64,000 nucleotides of DNA from G963556115 sp963666605. GTDB lineage: Bacteria; Planctomycetota; SZUA-567. The stretch covers positions 3,348,001-3,412,000 of the forward strand of contig OZ223208.1 of NCBI GenBank assembly GCA_965140405.1. Reading direction: 5' to 3'. The notes beneath the pieces were generated by a model that was not told the origin of the DNA, ran no database searches, and worked only from the letters and a program-made list of their open reading frames with translations. The position numbers were made by a program, and so were the translations under genes. Shown here in pieces: positions 45,174 through 54,634 of this stretch; the first letter of the stretch is position 1, and each line of letters starts with the position of its first letter.

Positions 45174-45206
45174 TATGTTTACATATAATTCTCCAAAGGT
45201 ACCCTC

Positions 45207-45728
45207 GTGAATATAAAAAAATACCTATTACTAATCACGCTAACAATTATATCAACAGCACTTACTTCATACTCAGAAGACAGAGTACCTGATGATCGTT
45301 CGTTTTCTTCTGGTTTCGCTAAATTAAATATATACTACACAGACCCAACACCACTAATGCAAGCAATCGTTGACGAACAACCTTTATCCACTATAGCAGA
45401 AATAATCCATAGTGGTGCTGATATAAATGCCATAGACGGCTATGGCAATACTGCTCTACATTATGCTTGCTTTAGAAGTGACGACAAACCATTATTCATG
45501 CTACTATTAGGAAACGGTATAGACACATCACTTGAAAACGATTCTGGAGAGACAGCAAGCGACGTATTATTTAGCCTTAATTCAACCTATATTTATTTAG
45601 ATCTACTGTTACTACAATCGGATTATTTTGATACCAATGGCAATCCCCTAGTAGATGTTGACAAGATCATATCATTGCAAAACAGCACAATAACTATTGA
45701 AGAAATTCCATCATATTCTTCATCGTAA
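45207..45728 (+). CDS. Secreted ankyrin-repeat protein (probable moron)
   Basis: 173 aa from GTG 45207, with AAAGG seven bases upstream. A signal peptide (KKYLLLITLTIISTALTS) is followed by ankyrin repeats: DINAIDGYGNTALHYACF and a degenerate IDTSLENDSGETASDVLF. It lies alone on the plus strand between two minus-strand phage genes with its own promoter, the classic layout of a lysogenic-conversion gene. Its target is unknown; a role in host envelope or superinfection effects is speculation. Confidence 0.75.
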   Translation: MNIKKYLLLITLTIISTALTSYSEDRVPDDRSFSSGFAKLNIYYTDPTPLMQAIVDEQPLSTIAEIIHSGADINAIDGYGNTALHYACFRSDDKPLFMLLLGNGIDTSLENDSGETASDVLFSLNSTYIYLDLLLLQSDYFDTNGNPLVDVDKIISLQNSTITIEEIPSYSSS

Positions 45729-45894
45729 TTACATTTATATGGATATTATGTACCAGATATATTTTCTTCCTAAGGTACTTCTTTAGTAACATAAAAGAAG
45801 TCGAGCTACATACTAAATTAAAGCAAGATACCCAATAATATTCAAACAAAGAAACCTAAATATAGACCATCAAGTTGACCACGAATAAACACGA

Positions 45895-47124
45895 CTACAC
45901 ATAATTACTATTCACTTTCTGGCTCTCCTGATTTCCTTGCTCATTATGATCTCCTTGGTTCATCTGACTAGTTTGCTCTCTTTGATTAACTTGATTATCT
46001 TCAGCACTCATAGTCATATCTGCATAGTCAGCAGGTTCAACTTGGTGGAGCACTCCATCAACACGGACATACGGTCTTATCTTCCCACTCTCCTTGAATT
46101 GCCTAATAACCTCTTCTTTCACCCTTTGCTCTTTCTCACTCTGCGCTTCATCATCTTTTTTTATTATATTCTTCAGAGCTACCTCAGCCATATTCCTCAT
46201 ACTTGCAGGTAGTTGAATCATTACCTCTTCACATTTTTTACTATCACCTGCCTTATAGAGTTCTTCAATCCTACTCACTACCCCATTCTCAAATAGAGCA
46301 TCACCAAATACTTTCTTATCCTCTTGAGCTATCATACCTTCATTACTCTTCAAGTACTCAGCAGCCTCTTCATACTGCCCACTTGCAACATACCTATCAA
46401 CAATACTTTCAAATGCCCCAAGCATTCTCTTCTGGGCATACTTCGTTATTTCATCTTTACCTTCAATACCTGTAAGTTCTGCTTCTTCACACGCCTGCTC
46501 AAATGCCTTCTCTGTATACGGGCCAAGCTTTGCCGGCATATCACTACATGACACCAGTCTCTTTAGCGCATTATCAGTTATCTTTGTATACTCTCTACGC
46601 TGCTCCTCATCCTCTACCTTGCGGCATAGTGCTTCATACTTATCCCTCTGATTCTCCAGATGCTCAACAAAACTCTGCCCAAAAAGTTTTGCCGTATCCT
46701 TACCGAGCTGCTCACCTAAAAATTCTTTATGAACTTCTACAGCCTGGTCCTGGTATAACTGCCAACTCTCCTTAAGAGCTGTGCTATCAGTTAGATTGCT
46801 GGTGAATTGATTATAGTTCTCACCAACCTCATCCATCATCTCATCATACTTGTTGAGATTCTTGAGAGTCTCCAATGCTTCTTCTTCTGACTGAGTGTTA
46901 TCCATAATACCACTCATCCTTGTCGGGTAGATAGTATCCTCGACGTCTGCAGCCTCTTCACCAATATCAATCTGCCTATCACCTGGTGTTGTCTCCCGAC
47001 TAATCATATTGACACCAGTATCCACTCCTACCAAGGGCTCACTCTGACCTTCTGGCATTTTTTGCTCATCAACAAACCCACCTGTAACATTTTCACTACT
47101 TATATCAGGCACACGAAATCCCAT
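45895..47124 (-). CDS. Phage protein A1, helical, paralogue of A2
   Basis: 409 aa, AAGGAG site. Starts MGFRVPDISS; shares YPTRMSGIMDN, LKESWQLYQDQAVEVHKEFL, a VASGQYEEAAEYL repeat-like helix and C-terminal KIRPYVRVDGVLHQVEPADY with A2. The last 30 residues are Asn/Gln-rich and unique. Highly charged, no membrane segment. Probably a virion or ejection protein, by association only. Confidence 0.6.
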   Translation of the reverse strand: MGFRVPDISSENVTGGFVDEQKMPEGQSEPLVGVDTGVNMISRETTPGDRQIDIGEEAADVEDTIYPTRMSGIMDNTQSEEEALETLKNLNKYDEMMDEVGENYNQFTSNLTDSTALKESWQLYQDQAVEVHKEFLGEQLGKDTAKLFGQSFVEHLENQRDKYEALCRKVEDEEQRREYTKITDNALKRLVSCSDMPAKLGPYTEKAFEQACEEAELTGIEGKDEITKYAQKRMLGAFESIVDRYVASGQYEEAAEYLKSNEGMIAQEDKKVFGDALFENGVVSRIEELYKAGDSKKCEEVMIQLPASMRNMAEVALKNIIKKDDEAQSEKEQRVKEEVIRQFKESGKIRPYVRVDGVLHQVEPADYADMTMSAEDNQVNQREQTSQMNQGDHNEQGNQESQKVNSNYV

Positions 47125-47177
47125 CTCTTCTCCTTACACACCAACAAATACTTTCAATTAATAAAACCAATCCAAAA

Positions 47178-48239
47178 CTAATTCTGCTTCCAATATTGAT
47201 AAGGAAAACAAAACCTCCTCGACACATCACTCACAGTTGTATACCTACTTGTAAGCTCATCCTGCTCACCAGCTTGAACATACTTGGCCATCACATCCTG
47301 TGCAAGACTCTTCCAGTTGGTCGTCCTTTTGGCACGTGACTTTCTGTATGTGACCTTCCCGATAAAGTCACTATAGATTCCACTATCCTGCCCAATTGCT
47401 TCCCTCACCCTTCTCGCACACTCTTCAAAGTCTTCTTCAGCAAGGAGCTTCTGCAAATAAGAAGTCTTCAGATCGGTCAACATGCACTCTTCATCATAGT
47501 TAGCCACCCTTACTGCCCCACTATCACTCATATACTTCAGCTCCACCGGCAGCACACCACTCTCAACACTACTCCAAAATTCCGACTCAATCTTTATAAG
47601 CTTGGTTATGAACTCTTCATTACGTCCCACTTCAATTACTTCAAACTCAACTACATCCTTCGCCAGCTTATACACACTCCCAAGATCCTCACCACTTTCA
47701 AGCATTTGCACCAACATATCAAAGAGGTCTTCACCTGCAAACATTACTGCGACATATACCTTATCTTGATTGATCACAGCCATCTGGTGCTGCACCTGCA
47801 CCCAGTACTTTAGTGGCACGACAAAGTATTCATCACCATCTTCATCATGAACATCTACCCAATCATGCCTTGTATACCTATTTGCAGTCTTACACTCTAG
47901 TAACGCTTCAAACCCGTCCCCATTAATCCAAGCATCAGGTGTAGCAGACATCCACGAATACGTATCATGTTTGTACATTGGAGCATCGACTAGCTCATAC
48001 CCCGTTTTCTCCATATACATATACTTCACTAGCGGCTCCAAAACGTGCCCTCTTTTAAAGAACTTATTCTCCTCTTCCATTACCGGTTCAAAATCAGTAA
48101 TTTTGTCTTTAGCCACATCCCTAGCACTCCTCCAGTTTGGAGTGAGTCCAAGTATCGCAGGTGCATCACTAGCTCCAATGTAAAGCTTTCTTTCTTTTAG
48201 CCATTCGGCGGTATTTGGCGTCACACTTAATGCAGTCAT
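47178..48239 (-). CDS. YqaJ-type phage exonuclease
   Basis: 353 aa from ATG 48239 (AAAGGAAG). The YqaJ/RecE-like core is plain: WLKERKLYIGASDAPAILG, FKRGHVLEPLVKYMY, SATPDAWINGD, ALLECKTANRYTRHDW (the ExK pair) and PLKYWVQVQHQMAV. Such enzymes chew one strand for single-strand annealing; no annealing partner gene was seen nearby. It is the first gene at the right end of the prophage. Confidence 0.9.
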   Translation of the reverse strand: MTALSVTPNTAEWLKERKLYIGASDAPAILGLTPNWRSARDVAKDKITDFEPVMEEENKFFKRGHVLEPLVKYMYMEKTGYELVDAPMYKHDTYSWMSATPDAWINGDGFEALLECKTANRYTRHDWVDVHDEDGDEYFVVPLKYWVQVQHQMAVINQDKVYVAVMFAGEDLFDMLVQMLESGEDLGSVYKLAKDVVEFEVIEVGRNEEFITKLIKIESEFWSSVESGVLPVELKYMSDSGAVRVANYDEECMLTDLKTSYLQKLLAEEDFEECARRVREAIGQDSGIYSDFIGKVTYRKSRAKRTTNWKSLAQDVMAKYVQAGEQDELTSRYTTVSDVSRRFCFPYQYWKQN

Positions 48240-48565
48240 CTTCTTCCTTTCAAAAAATATACTTTTAACTTGAATCAATTCAAATTTGAGATATTACTTT
48301 AAATGAACTTCTAACACTTATTATACTCTCTTGCTCTCACTCTTTATACCTTACACCAAAGAACAGCCGATTTCAAGAACAATATTTCGCCAATTGACGA
48401 ATTTTAAACACAAACAACATCAACCAAATACCAAAAATCCCATTATCTACTAGCAACAAAGGACTTACCATAGACAACCGCCCCATCAAAAAACTTAAAA
48501 AAAGTTCATTCATACCGCCAATTAACGTAATAACGTAGAAACACCTAAATTTTACACACTAGTAA
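48240..48565. promoter_or_regulatory. right prophage edge with a minus-strand -10
   Basis: A consensus TATAAT for the exonuclease gene lies on the minus strand at 48320-48325; no good -35 is seen. The rest is AT-rich and holds no gene. No repeat matching the left edge was recognised. Confidence 0.4.
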
Positions 48566-48600
48566 AATACAAAAAAGGGCACGCCAACGGCATGCCCTTT
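48566..48600 (-). terminator. terminator of the AIM24 gene
   Basis: AAAGGGCACGCC (48574-48585) pairs with GGCATGCCCTTT (48589-48600), one wobble, three-base loop. TTTTTTG follows on the minus strand. Confidence 0.8.
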
Positions 48601-48662
48601 ACACAAAAATACTATTATTAAACAATCGTTAATACCTCAAAAATACCAAAAAAACCTACTGA

Positions 48663-49457
48663 CTAGTAATTATCTCCATCAATCATCCGGCCAAGACCAC
48701 CGAGGATACTACCTTCTCCCTTCTGAGAGCCACCAACTGATGGAGCGCTTTTAATTATCCTATCAGCCAACCTTGAGAAAGGCAGACTCTGGAGCCAGAC
48801 AGTACCATACCCACTCAGAGTAGCAAGAAATACCCCTTCTCCTCCAAAGACCATAGATTTTAATCCACCAGCTCTCTCAATATCATAATCAATACCATTA
48901 GTAAAGGCCGCAATACATCCGGTATCCACCCTGAGAGTCTCCCCATGGAGTTCTTTCTTTATTACAGTACCGCCAACATGTATAAATGCCAACCCATCAC
49001 CTGCAAGCTTTTCAAGTATAAAGCCTTCCCCACCAAAGAAACCCGCACCTATCTTCTTACTAAATGCTATAGTAATATTAGTACCCAGAGCTGCAGCTAA
49101 GAAAGCATCCTTCTGACAGATAAGCTCTTCTCCTATCTCACCAAGGTGCACAGGTATTATCTTACCCGGGTAAGGTGCAGCAAATGCTACCCTTCTCTTA
49201 CCCGGCACATTATTTGTAAAGTGGGTCATAAAGATACTCTCACCACTTAACATGCGCTTTCCAGCACCGAGTAGCTTTCCTAGTAGACCTTCATTAGCCT
49301 CAGTACCATCACCCATACGAGCCTCAAAGGTTATTCCGTCTTCCATGTAATTCATCGCCCCTGCTTCAGCGACAACGGTCTCACCCTGATCTAGCTCTAT
49401 TTCGACGATCTGCATATCATCGCCGATCAACTCATAGTCAACTTCATGTGATTTCAT
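48663..49457 (-). CDS. AIM24 / TIGR00266 family protein
   Basis: 264 aa, GAGGG site. Typical of the family: YELIGDDMQIVEIELDQGE, VAEAGAMNYME, a GKLLGAGKRML segment, PGKIIPVHL, and Gly-rich FFGGEGFILEKLAGDGLAFIH. Predicted double-psi or cupin-like beta fold; biological role poorly known in bacteria. It lies just outside the phage genes. Confidence 0.88.
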   Translation of the reverse strand: MKSHEVDYELIGDDMQIVEIELDQGETVVAEAGAMNYMEDGITFEARMGDGTEANEGLLGKLLGAGKRMLSGESIFMTHFTNNVPGKRRVAFAAPYPGKIIPVHLGEIGEELICQKDAFLAAALGTNITIAFSKKIGAGFFGGEGFILEKLAGDGLAFIHVGGTVIKKELHGETLRVDTGCIAAFTNGIDYDIERAGGLKSMVFGGEGVFLATLSGYGTVWLQSLPFSRLADRIIKSAPSVGGSQKGEGSILGGLGRMIDGDNY

Positions 49458-49563
49458 TGTATTACCCTCAAAGACTTAATATTATATCAAGAATGCACTT
49501 GGATGACATTCACTTATTTGATTTAGTAAAACACCTTTTCACTTGATTGCAGTAGAGTTCTGC

Positions 49564-50310
49564 TTACGCTAGCTTTTTCTTAATCCTTGTAACCTTGGCT
49601 TTTTCACTCTTTAGCTGCTTTGCAAGTTTTGCATTCTCTTCTTCAAGTTCAATAACTCTATCTTTAAGCAGCTTTATAGTAGCCTTTTCATCAAGTTCAT
49701 TATCTTCATTCTTCTCAGGTAGATCTGATGGGAGGTTTATATACGGATTATCATCTACTTCTTGTAGGTCTTTTACAACATTAGCGATTACATCTCTTAG
49801 TTTTCTTCCCAACTTGGTTCTAATCCCTCGACCTTCATCTTTCTCAGCGAGTATATCTATCAATTTCTCAGTCGAGTTAGGGTCTTCAAAGAGATCTCTG
49901 AGCTCATTCATGAGATCAAGATCCGACTTACACTTAAGAGTCATCACAGCAGCTCTAAAGAACTTATTATTCTTTTCACTGCGAAATTTTACTGCCAACT
50001 CTACAAAGAGCACCAAGTTGGTATACCACGCAGAATCTTCATGATAATCCTGCAAGTAATGTTCAACTAGAAACTTGCAGTCATAGCTCTTACCAGTCAC
50101 CAGCCATTCACAATCTACGTCAAAGAATGTAGCGAGTTTTTGAATTACATCTATCCCGATCTTCTTCCTACCCCTTTCAATATCTCCCCAATACCCTGTA
50201 GAGATATTCAACTCTTGAGCACATTTGGTTTTTGAGCCATGCATTCTTCCAAACTTGACATCTCTCAAATACCCAATTCTCTTACCCATATCTTCATTAG
50301 AATTAATCAT
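49564..50310 (-). CDS. XRE-family regulator with C-terminal coiled coil
   Basis: 248 aa, AGGGG site. Helix-turn-helix near 23-70 (KTKCAQELNISTGYWGDIER, IQKLATFFDVDCEWLVTG). A helical middle, then a leucine-zipper-like coiled coil at the end (IKLLKDRVIELEEENAKLAK). It could be a prophage repressor by position, but the AIM24 gene separates it from the phage genes, so a host regulator is equally possible. Confidence 0.8.
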   Translation of the reverse strand: MINSNEDMGKRIGYLRDVKFGRMHGSKTKCAQELNISTGYWGDIERGRKKIGIDVIQKLATFFDVDCEWLVTGKSYDCKFLVEHYLQDYHEDSAWYTNLVLFVELAVKFRSEKNNKFFRAAVMTLKCKSDLDLMNELRDLFEDPNSTEKLIDILAEKDEGRGIRTKLGRKLRDVIANVVKDLQEVDDNPYINLPSDLPEKNEDNELDEKATIKLLKDRVIELEEENAKLAKQLKSEKAKVTRIKKKLA

Positions 50311-50454
50311 AAAAACCCCTATACAAGTGATTTAAAACGACAGCCGACCTTAGACGCACATCAAAAGACAAATATCTCAATATCTTTTAGCAACTAGAAT
50401 TATACTATAATCAACACTATATTACAATTATCATTAGTATAATTTTGCCTAGAA

Positions 50455-50499
50455 TAAAAAAAACTCCAACCGCAGAGAACGTCTCAAGGCGGTTGGAGT
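50455..50499 (-). terminator. terminator of the KDPG aldolase gene
   Basis: ACTCCAACCGC (50463-50473) pairs perfectly with GCGGTTGGAGT (50489-50499), then T8 on the minus strand. Confidence 0.85.
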
Positions 50500-50680
50500 A
50501 TAAACTTATATTGTCATATTTACGAGCCAAGAGTACCCAGATATCCCTATAATTTACATATTTTACAGGTAAGGTCTTCCTAAACTCTACAAATATTTTA
50601 TTAAGTAGATCGACTTTACTGGCATTTCACATATTTAATGAGCCAACTCCTCTCTACAGTACTTCAGATACAATCACATT

Positions 50681-51316
50681 CTACTTGAATTCAGCATCAA
50701 TTTTATCTCTAGCAGCCTGTGATAGTCTAGTAATTTCTTTAAAGTCGCCAGCAGCTATTAGTTTCGGATCAACCATCCAGCTACCGCCACATGCAATAAC
50801 ATTTGGACAAGATAGATAATCGATAAAATTATCATTGTTGAGTCCACCAGTAGGCATAAATGAAACCATAGGGTATACTGCATTGAAGGTCTTGAGCATT
50901 GGTATTCCGCCAGCGATAGACGCAGGGAAGAATTTCAGCGTTGTCAGCCCAAAGTTCATAGCCTGTTCAACCTCAGCAGGAGATATCACTCCCGGTATAA
51001 TTGGGAAGCCTCTCTTGATAGCCGCTTCAGTAATTTTTGGGTTGAACCCAGGAGAGACCATAAATGTTGACCCTGCTTCAGCAGCTGCATCAAGTTGCTC
51101 AAGCGTTAGTACTGTACCTGCACCTAGGATGACATTAGGGAAGTTTTCTGCAATTTTCTTTATAGACGCAGCAGCAGCTTGAGTCCTGAAAGTTACCTCC
51201 ATTACATTGATTCCACCAGCTATAAGGGCTTCAGCCAGAGGTAGAGCATCTTCTGCTTTATCTAGTCTTACTACTGGTACAATTTTTTCTTTTTTCAACT
51301 GTTCAATCATATCCAT
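50681..51316 (-). CDS. eda: KDPG/KHG aldolase
   Basis: 211 aa class I aldolase that splits 2-keto-3-deoxy-6-phosphogluconate into pyruvate and glyceraldehyde 3-phosphate (or 4-hydroxy-2-oxoglutarate). The Schiff-base Lys is in TLKFFPAS; the Glu motif is GINVMEVTFRT, and GAGTVLT and GLTTLKFF lie as expected. AGGAAAT precedes ATG 51316. It stands alone with its own terminator. The PfkB kinase at the left of the window could feed it if it is a KDG kinase, but nothing here links them. Confidence 0.93.
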   Translation of the reverse strand: MDMIEQLKKEKIVPVVRLDKAEDALPLAEALIAGGINVMEVTFRTQAAAASIKKIAENFPNVILGAGTVLTLEQLDAAAEAGSTFMVSPGFNPKITEAAIKRGFPIIPGVISPAEVEQAMNFGLTTLKFFPASIAGGIPMLKTFNAVYPMVSFMPTGGLNNDNFIDYLSCPNVIACGGSWMVDPKLIAAGDFKEITRLSQAARDKIDAEFK

Positions 51317-51530
51317 CTCTATTTCCTTCTAAAAAATAATTTCACGATATAAAACAGGTATATTATATAATAAAACTCCGCCGTGTAAAACCCTTATTTG
51401 AAATATCGCTTTACCAGATAAAACAGGTAAAATATCCTGCCATATTGACTACGCAACGGGCTATATATTACTACATAATAATTAACTTTAGGAGATAGAA
51501 TTCTATCCTCAAGATCAGCTTGATACCTTC

Positions 51531-52820
51531 CTATTCAACATAACTTCCAACCAGAAGCGCCACATTATGCCCGCCAAAGCCACAAGAGTTCGACAATGCA
51601 TACCGCACCTCTCGCTTTCTTGCAACATTTGGCGTATAGTCGAGATCACATTCTGGATCAGGTGTCTCGTAATTGATAGTCGGCGGTATAATCCCATTCT
51701 TTATAGCCAGAGCAGCAAATCCCAACTCTACTCCACCAGCAGCTCCAAGCATATGCCCTGTACAACTCTTTGTAGAACTAATTGAAACCTTGTAGGCAGC
51801 CTCACCCAGAGCACCTTTTATCGCAGCAGTCTCTGATCTATCGTTGAAGACAGTTGAGGTTCCGTGTGCATTGACATAATCAATCTCTTCAGGGAGCACT
51901 TCTCCCATAGACATCGCAAGCTTCATTGCTCTAGCCAACCCTTCACCATCAGGGCTTGGAGTTGTTATGTGCGAGGCATCATCAGTAAATCCAAACCCTA
52001 ACAACTCACAGTAAATCTTAGCACCCCTTGCCTTTGCATGTTCAAGGTCTTCAAGGATTAGCGCCCCCGAGCCTTCCCCCTGTACAAAGCCATCCCTATT
52101 CTTATCAAAAGGTCTGCAAGCTTTCTTTGGGTCCTCATTTTGAGTAGAGAGTGCTTTCATGCTTGAAAATCCGCCGAGTCCCATAATCCCCATCCCAGCC
52201 TCACTGCCACCAGCTATGATCAGATCAGCATCACCGGTCTGTATATGTTTGAAAGCTAGCCCAATTGCATGAGCACCAGAGGAGCAAGCAGAGACAGGAG
52301 CATAGTTTAGCCCTTTAAAGCCAAGTTCAATAGCAATCTGCCCGCATCCAGCATTCACCATTAGTAACGGCACACTGAAAGGTGAGATCTTCTTTGCTGC
52401 TTTTCTCGGTTTGTCCTCTGAGCCATCACCATAGTTTGCGAGATACTTTCTCAACTGCTCTTCAACAGAGAGGATTCCCCCAATACCACTGGCAAACACC
52501 GATCCACAACGCTCAAGGTTCAATTTATCTAGCTCCAACTCTGCATCATCCTTGGCCAAATTTGCAGCAGCCACCGTATAATGCACAAACTTATCTACCC
52601 TTCTAGCCTCGCGCAGATTCATCCACTTTGTAATGTCAAAATCCTTTACCTCACAACCAAAATGAACCCTAAAGCCCTCATGATCTATACTACTAAGTGT
52701 TTGCGCACCACTTACACCTCCAACAACAGCGTCCCAACTCTGAGAAGTTCCGATCCCAACAGGTGTTACCAGTCCTATCCCAGTTACCACCACCCGGCGT
52801 AATTCTATACTCTTTTTCAT
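51531..52820 (-). CDS. fabF: Beta-ketoacyl-ACP synthase II (KAS II)
   Basis: 429 aa. Start ATG 52820 behind AAAGGA gives the usual RRVVVTGIGLVTPVG start. Active-site Cys in PVSACSSGAHAIG, His in YVNAHGTSTVFND, second His in KSCTGHMLGAAG, and C-terminal LSNSCGFGGHN. It elongates acyl-ACP in fatty-acid synthesis. No acpP or fabD is adjacent; a TetR regulator is immediately upstream with a shared-type operator, so it may serve a specialised or regulated lipid need. Confidence 0.94.
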   Translation of the reverse strand: MKKSIELRRVVVTGIGLVTPVGIGTSQSWDAVVGGVSGAQTLSSIDHEGFRVHFGCEVKDFDITKWMNLREARRVDKFVHYTVAAANLAKDDAELELDKLNLERCGSVFASGIGGILSVEEQLRKYLANYGDGSEDKPRKAAKKISPFSVPLLMVNAGCGQIAIELGFKGLNYAPVSACSSGAHAIGLAFKHIQTGDADLIIAGGSEAGMGIMGLGGFSSMKALSTQNEDPKKACRPFDKNRDGFVQGEGSGALILEDLEHAKARGAKIYCELLGFGFTDDASHITTPSPDGEGLARAMKLAMSMGEVLPEEIDYVNAHGTSTVFNDRSETAAIKGALGEAAYKVSISSTKSCTGHMLGAAGGVELGFAALAIKNGIIPPTINYETPDPECDLDYTPNVARKREVRYALSNSCGFGGHNVALLVGSYVE

Positions 52821-52958
52821 GAAATATCCTTTCAAAATTTTATATTTGTTTTCTGTCAAACCGACTCTAAAACAATGGTCTACACATTTCTTTATCATTA
52901 TAACAGTACCACTAACACGATATGCACCTCACAACACAAAACGCTCAACCTTCAATTT

Positions 52959-52974
52959 CAAACCGATCGGTCTA
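52959..52974. promoter_or_regulatory. TetR operator candidate upstream of fabF
   Basis: On the minus strand TAGACC-GATC-GGTTTG, with a perfect ACCGATCGGT core at 52962-52971. It closely resembles the box in front of the tetR gene. Confidence 0.6.
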
Positions 52975-52997
52975 TAATTGAATAAAAAAATAACGCC

Positions 52998-53561
52998 CTA
53001 CTTATCAAGAACAGAGAGTGCCAGTTCTACCATCTTTTTACGCTGCCGACTATCTCTCTTTACTTTACCGACAGACAGAATCGCAACAAATAAATGAACA
53101 AAATACAAGGCAAGGGTATCTGTAGATGATTTCGAAAACTCACTCTTCAGGCATTGAGCAAAGAGCTTTTCAAGACGGTTGAAAAATTGCTCAATATACT
53201 CAACAGCACCACTCTCAAGATACTCCAGCTCACTAGCTGAATTGACAAACATACACCCTTTAAAGTCCTTAGAATCAACGAACTCGATCTGAGCTTGAAA
53301 GAGTTCCCTTATATTATCAACAGAGTGAGGCTCTTTAGATAGTAGACCAGCCACCTTCCTGCCGATAGTTGCTCTATAATGCTCTAGACAAGCGTCAAAG
53401 AGGCCTGCCTTACTACCAAACTCTTTATACATACTCTGCTTATTGAGCTTTGTTGCACTCACCAACTCGGTCAGTGAGGTACCATGGTAGCCTTTGAGCC
53501 AGAAGAGCTCAGTAGCAGCGGCAATTACCTGTTCTCTCTCATACTCTTTCGGTCTAGCCAT
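52998..53561 (-). CDS. TetR-family repressor
   Basis: 187 aa from ATG 53561 (AGGA upstream). The N-terminal helix-turn-helix is typical: MARPKEYEREQVIAAATELFW, KGYHGTSLTELV, LNKQSMYKEFGSKAGLF. The C-terminal ligand domain has Cys residues in LFDACLEHY, FKGCMFVNSA and FAQCLKSEF, which might sense electrophiles as in NemR, but that is inference. Same direction as fabF; operator candidates flank it. Confidence 0.9.
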   Translation of the reverse strand: MARPKEYEREQVIAAATELFWLKGYHGTSLTELVSATKLNKQSMYKEFGSKAGLFDACLEHYRATIGRKVAGLLSKEPHSVDNIRELFQAQIEFVDSKDFKGCMFVNSASELEYLESGAVEYIEQFFNRLEKLFAQCLKSEFSKSSTDTLALYFVHLFVAILSVGKVKRDSRQRKKMVELALSVLDK

Positions 53562-53654
53562 CCCACCAATCCTAATATAATCCGCAAATAAATGCCCGCA
53601 CAAAACGCAAATTAACAATACTGTCCAATAAGTAATCCGTAGATCAACACATTA

Positions 53655-53670
53655 TAGACCAACCGTTCTA
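53655..53670. promoter_or_regulatory. TetR operator candidate upstream of tetR
   Basis: TAGACC-AACC-GTTCTA, an imperfect palindrome 94 bases before the tetR start. It shares 15 of 20 positions with the extended site before fabF (TATAGACC...). Confidence 0.55.
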
Positions 53671-53939
53671 AAAAGCAAGTAACTTTTTATGTGAGCCAAC
53701 CAAACAACAAAAAAGTATAGCAGAGCTATCCACCTTGCTATACTTCACAAAAAGACTCCTTATTCAATATATCTTAGAGCATTTTGCACGATACTATTAT
53801 TAGACTTATTGCCAAGTGCATTAACATATAATCCATTATTCTACACACATATTACAAGAATGCTTGTTTTGCCCTCTACCAACTTAGAGTAACCATAGCA
53901 CATCAGACACTTAGTCAAGGAATAATAAAGCCCCTAACC

Positions 53940-54491
53940 TTACCTCTCTACAATCCAGTCTACCGCTTCTATAAGATTCTCACAGACATAGTCCGGCTTC
54001 AAACTCTCACTTTCAAGTTCGACCTCACTACCATGACCAGTCCTGACAAGTATCCCCTTACCACCAGCGTTACGTCCCAGTTCAATATCACACATCTTAT
54101 CACCTACCACTATTAGATCTTTCCGCTCAAAACCAAAATCATTCACAGCACTATCAACCATCCCAGTAAGTGGCTTCCTACAATCACACCCATCACCAGG
54201 CTGATGGGGACAATAGTAGAACTTACAAATACTTACCCCTTCAACAGAGAGCAGATCCTCTATGCGCTTATTGACCTTATGCATATCATTTTCCGAATAA
54301 TACCCTCTACCAATTCCAGACTGATTGGTAACAACAATAATCCCGTACCCAGCCATAACCAATTTTTTCAAAGCAGGTATGACTTCAGGATATAGTTCCA
54401 CATCATCTGGATTGGATAGGTAGTGCACCTCTTTATTGATTGTCCCATCCCTATCAAAGCAGATATATTTATTAATTTTTCCTTCATTCAT
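53940..54491 (-). CDS. gmhB: HAD phosphatase, GmhB / HisB-N type
   Basis: 183 aa. Motif I FDRDGTIN, motif II VVTNQSGIGRGYY, zinc ligands in YCPHQPGDGCDCRKP, motif III and IV GDKMCDIELGRNAG. This is the D-glycero-D-manno-heptose-1,7-bisphosphate 7-phosphatase / histidinol-phosphatase subfamily. GmhB (LPS core heptose precursor) is favoured by size and absence of his genes, but histidinol-phosphatase cannot be ruled out. Stand-alone gene. Confidence 0.87.
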   Translation of the reverse strand: MNEGKINKYICFDRDGTINKEVHYLSNPDDVELYPEVIPALKKLVMAGYGIIVVTNQSGIGRGYYSENDMHKVNKRIEDLLSVEGVSICKFYYCPHQPGDGCDCRKPLTGMVDSAVNDFGFERKDLIVVGDKMCDIELGRNAGGKGILVRTGHGSEVELESESLKPDYVCENLIEAVDWIVER

Positions 54492-54634
54492 TCTAAAAAA
54501 TCCTTCTTTTTCAATCTACAAGATATCGCCCCCTGCCACATACAACTTATACCGTACAGATAAACGCTATTATATCAACGACTAATATATTTTACATTTT
54601 ATCCAAAAAAATCCAATAAAAAAAGGCATTTTTA

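Larger units (their letters stand above)
11880..48278 (-). mobile_element. Podovirus-like prophage with host-type cargo
   Basis: The region carries a full set of short-tailed phage genes on the minus strand: exonuclease, replication pair, terminases, portal, scaffold, capsid, cement, tail tubular A and B, gp13/gp14-like internal proteins, tail fibres and membrane/lysis candidates. The order mixes T7-like and Bordetella BPP-1-like arrangements. A 6.4-kb block with a chemoreceptor and Hsp20 genes interrupts it at 28.4-34.9 kb. No integrase, excisionase, recognisable endolysin or attachment repeats were found, so the exact ends are approximate (outermost phage-type genes). Confidence 0.85.

Noticed and set aside
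11880..48278. Diversity-generating retroelement, suggested by BPP-1-like head genes
   Set aside because: No reverse transcriptase and no template/variable repeat pair were seen; fibre duplication explains the repeats.
49564..50310. XRE regulator as the certain prophage repressor
   Set aside because: A host-type AIM24 gene separates it from the phage genes; no operator pair was seen.
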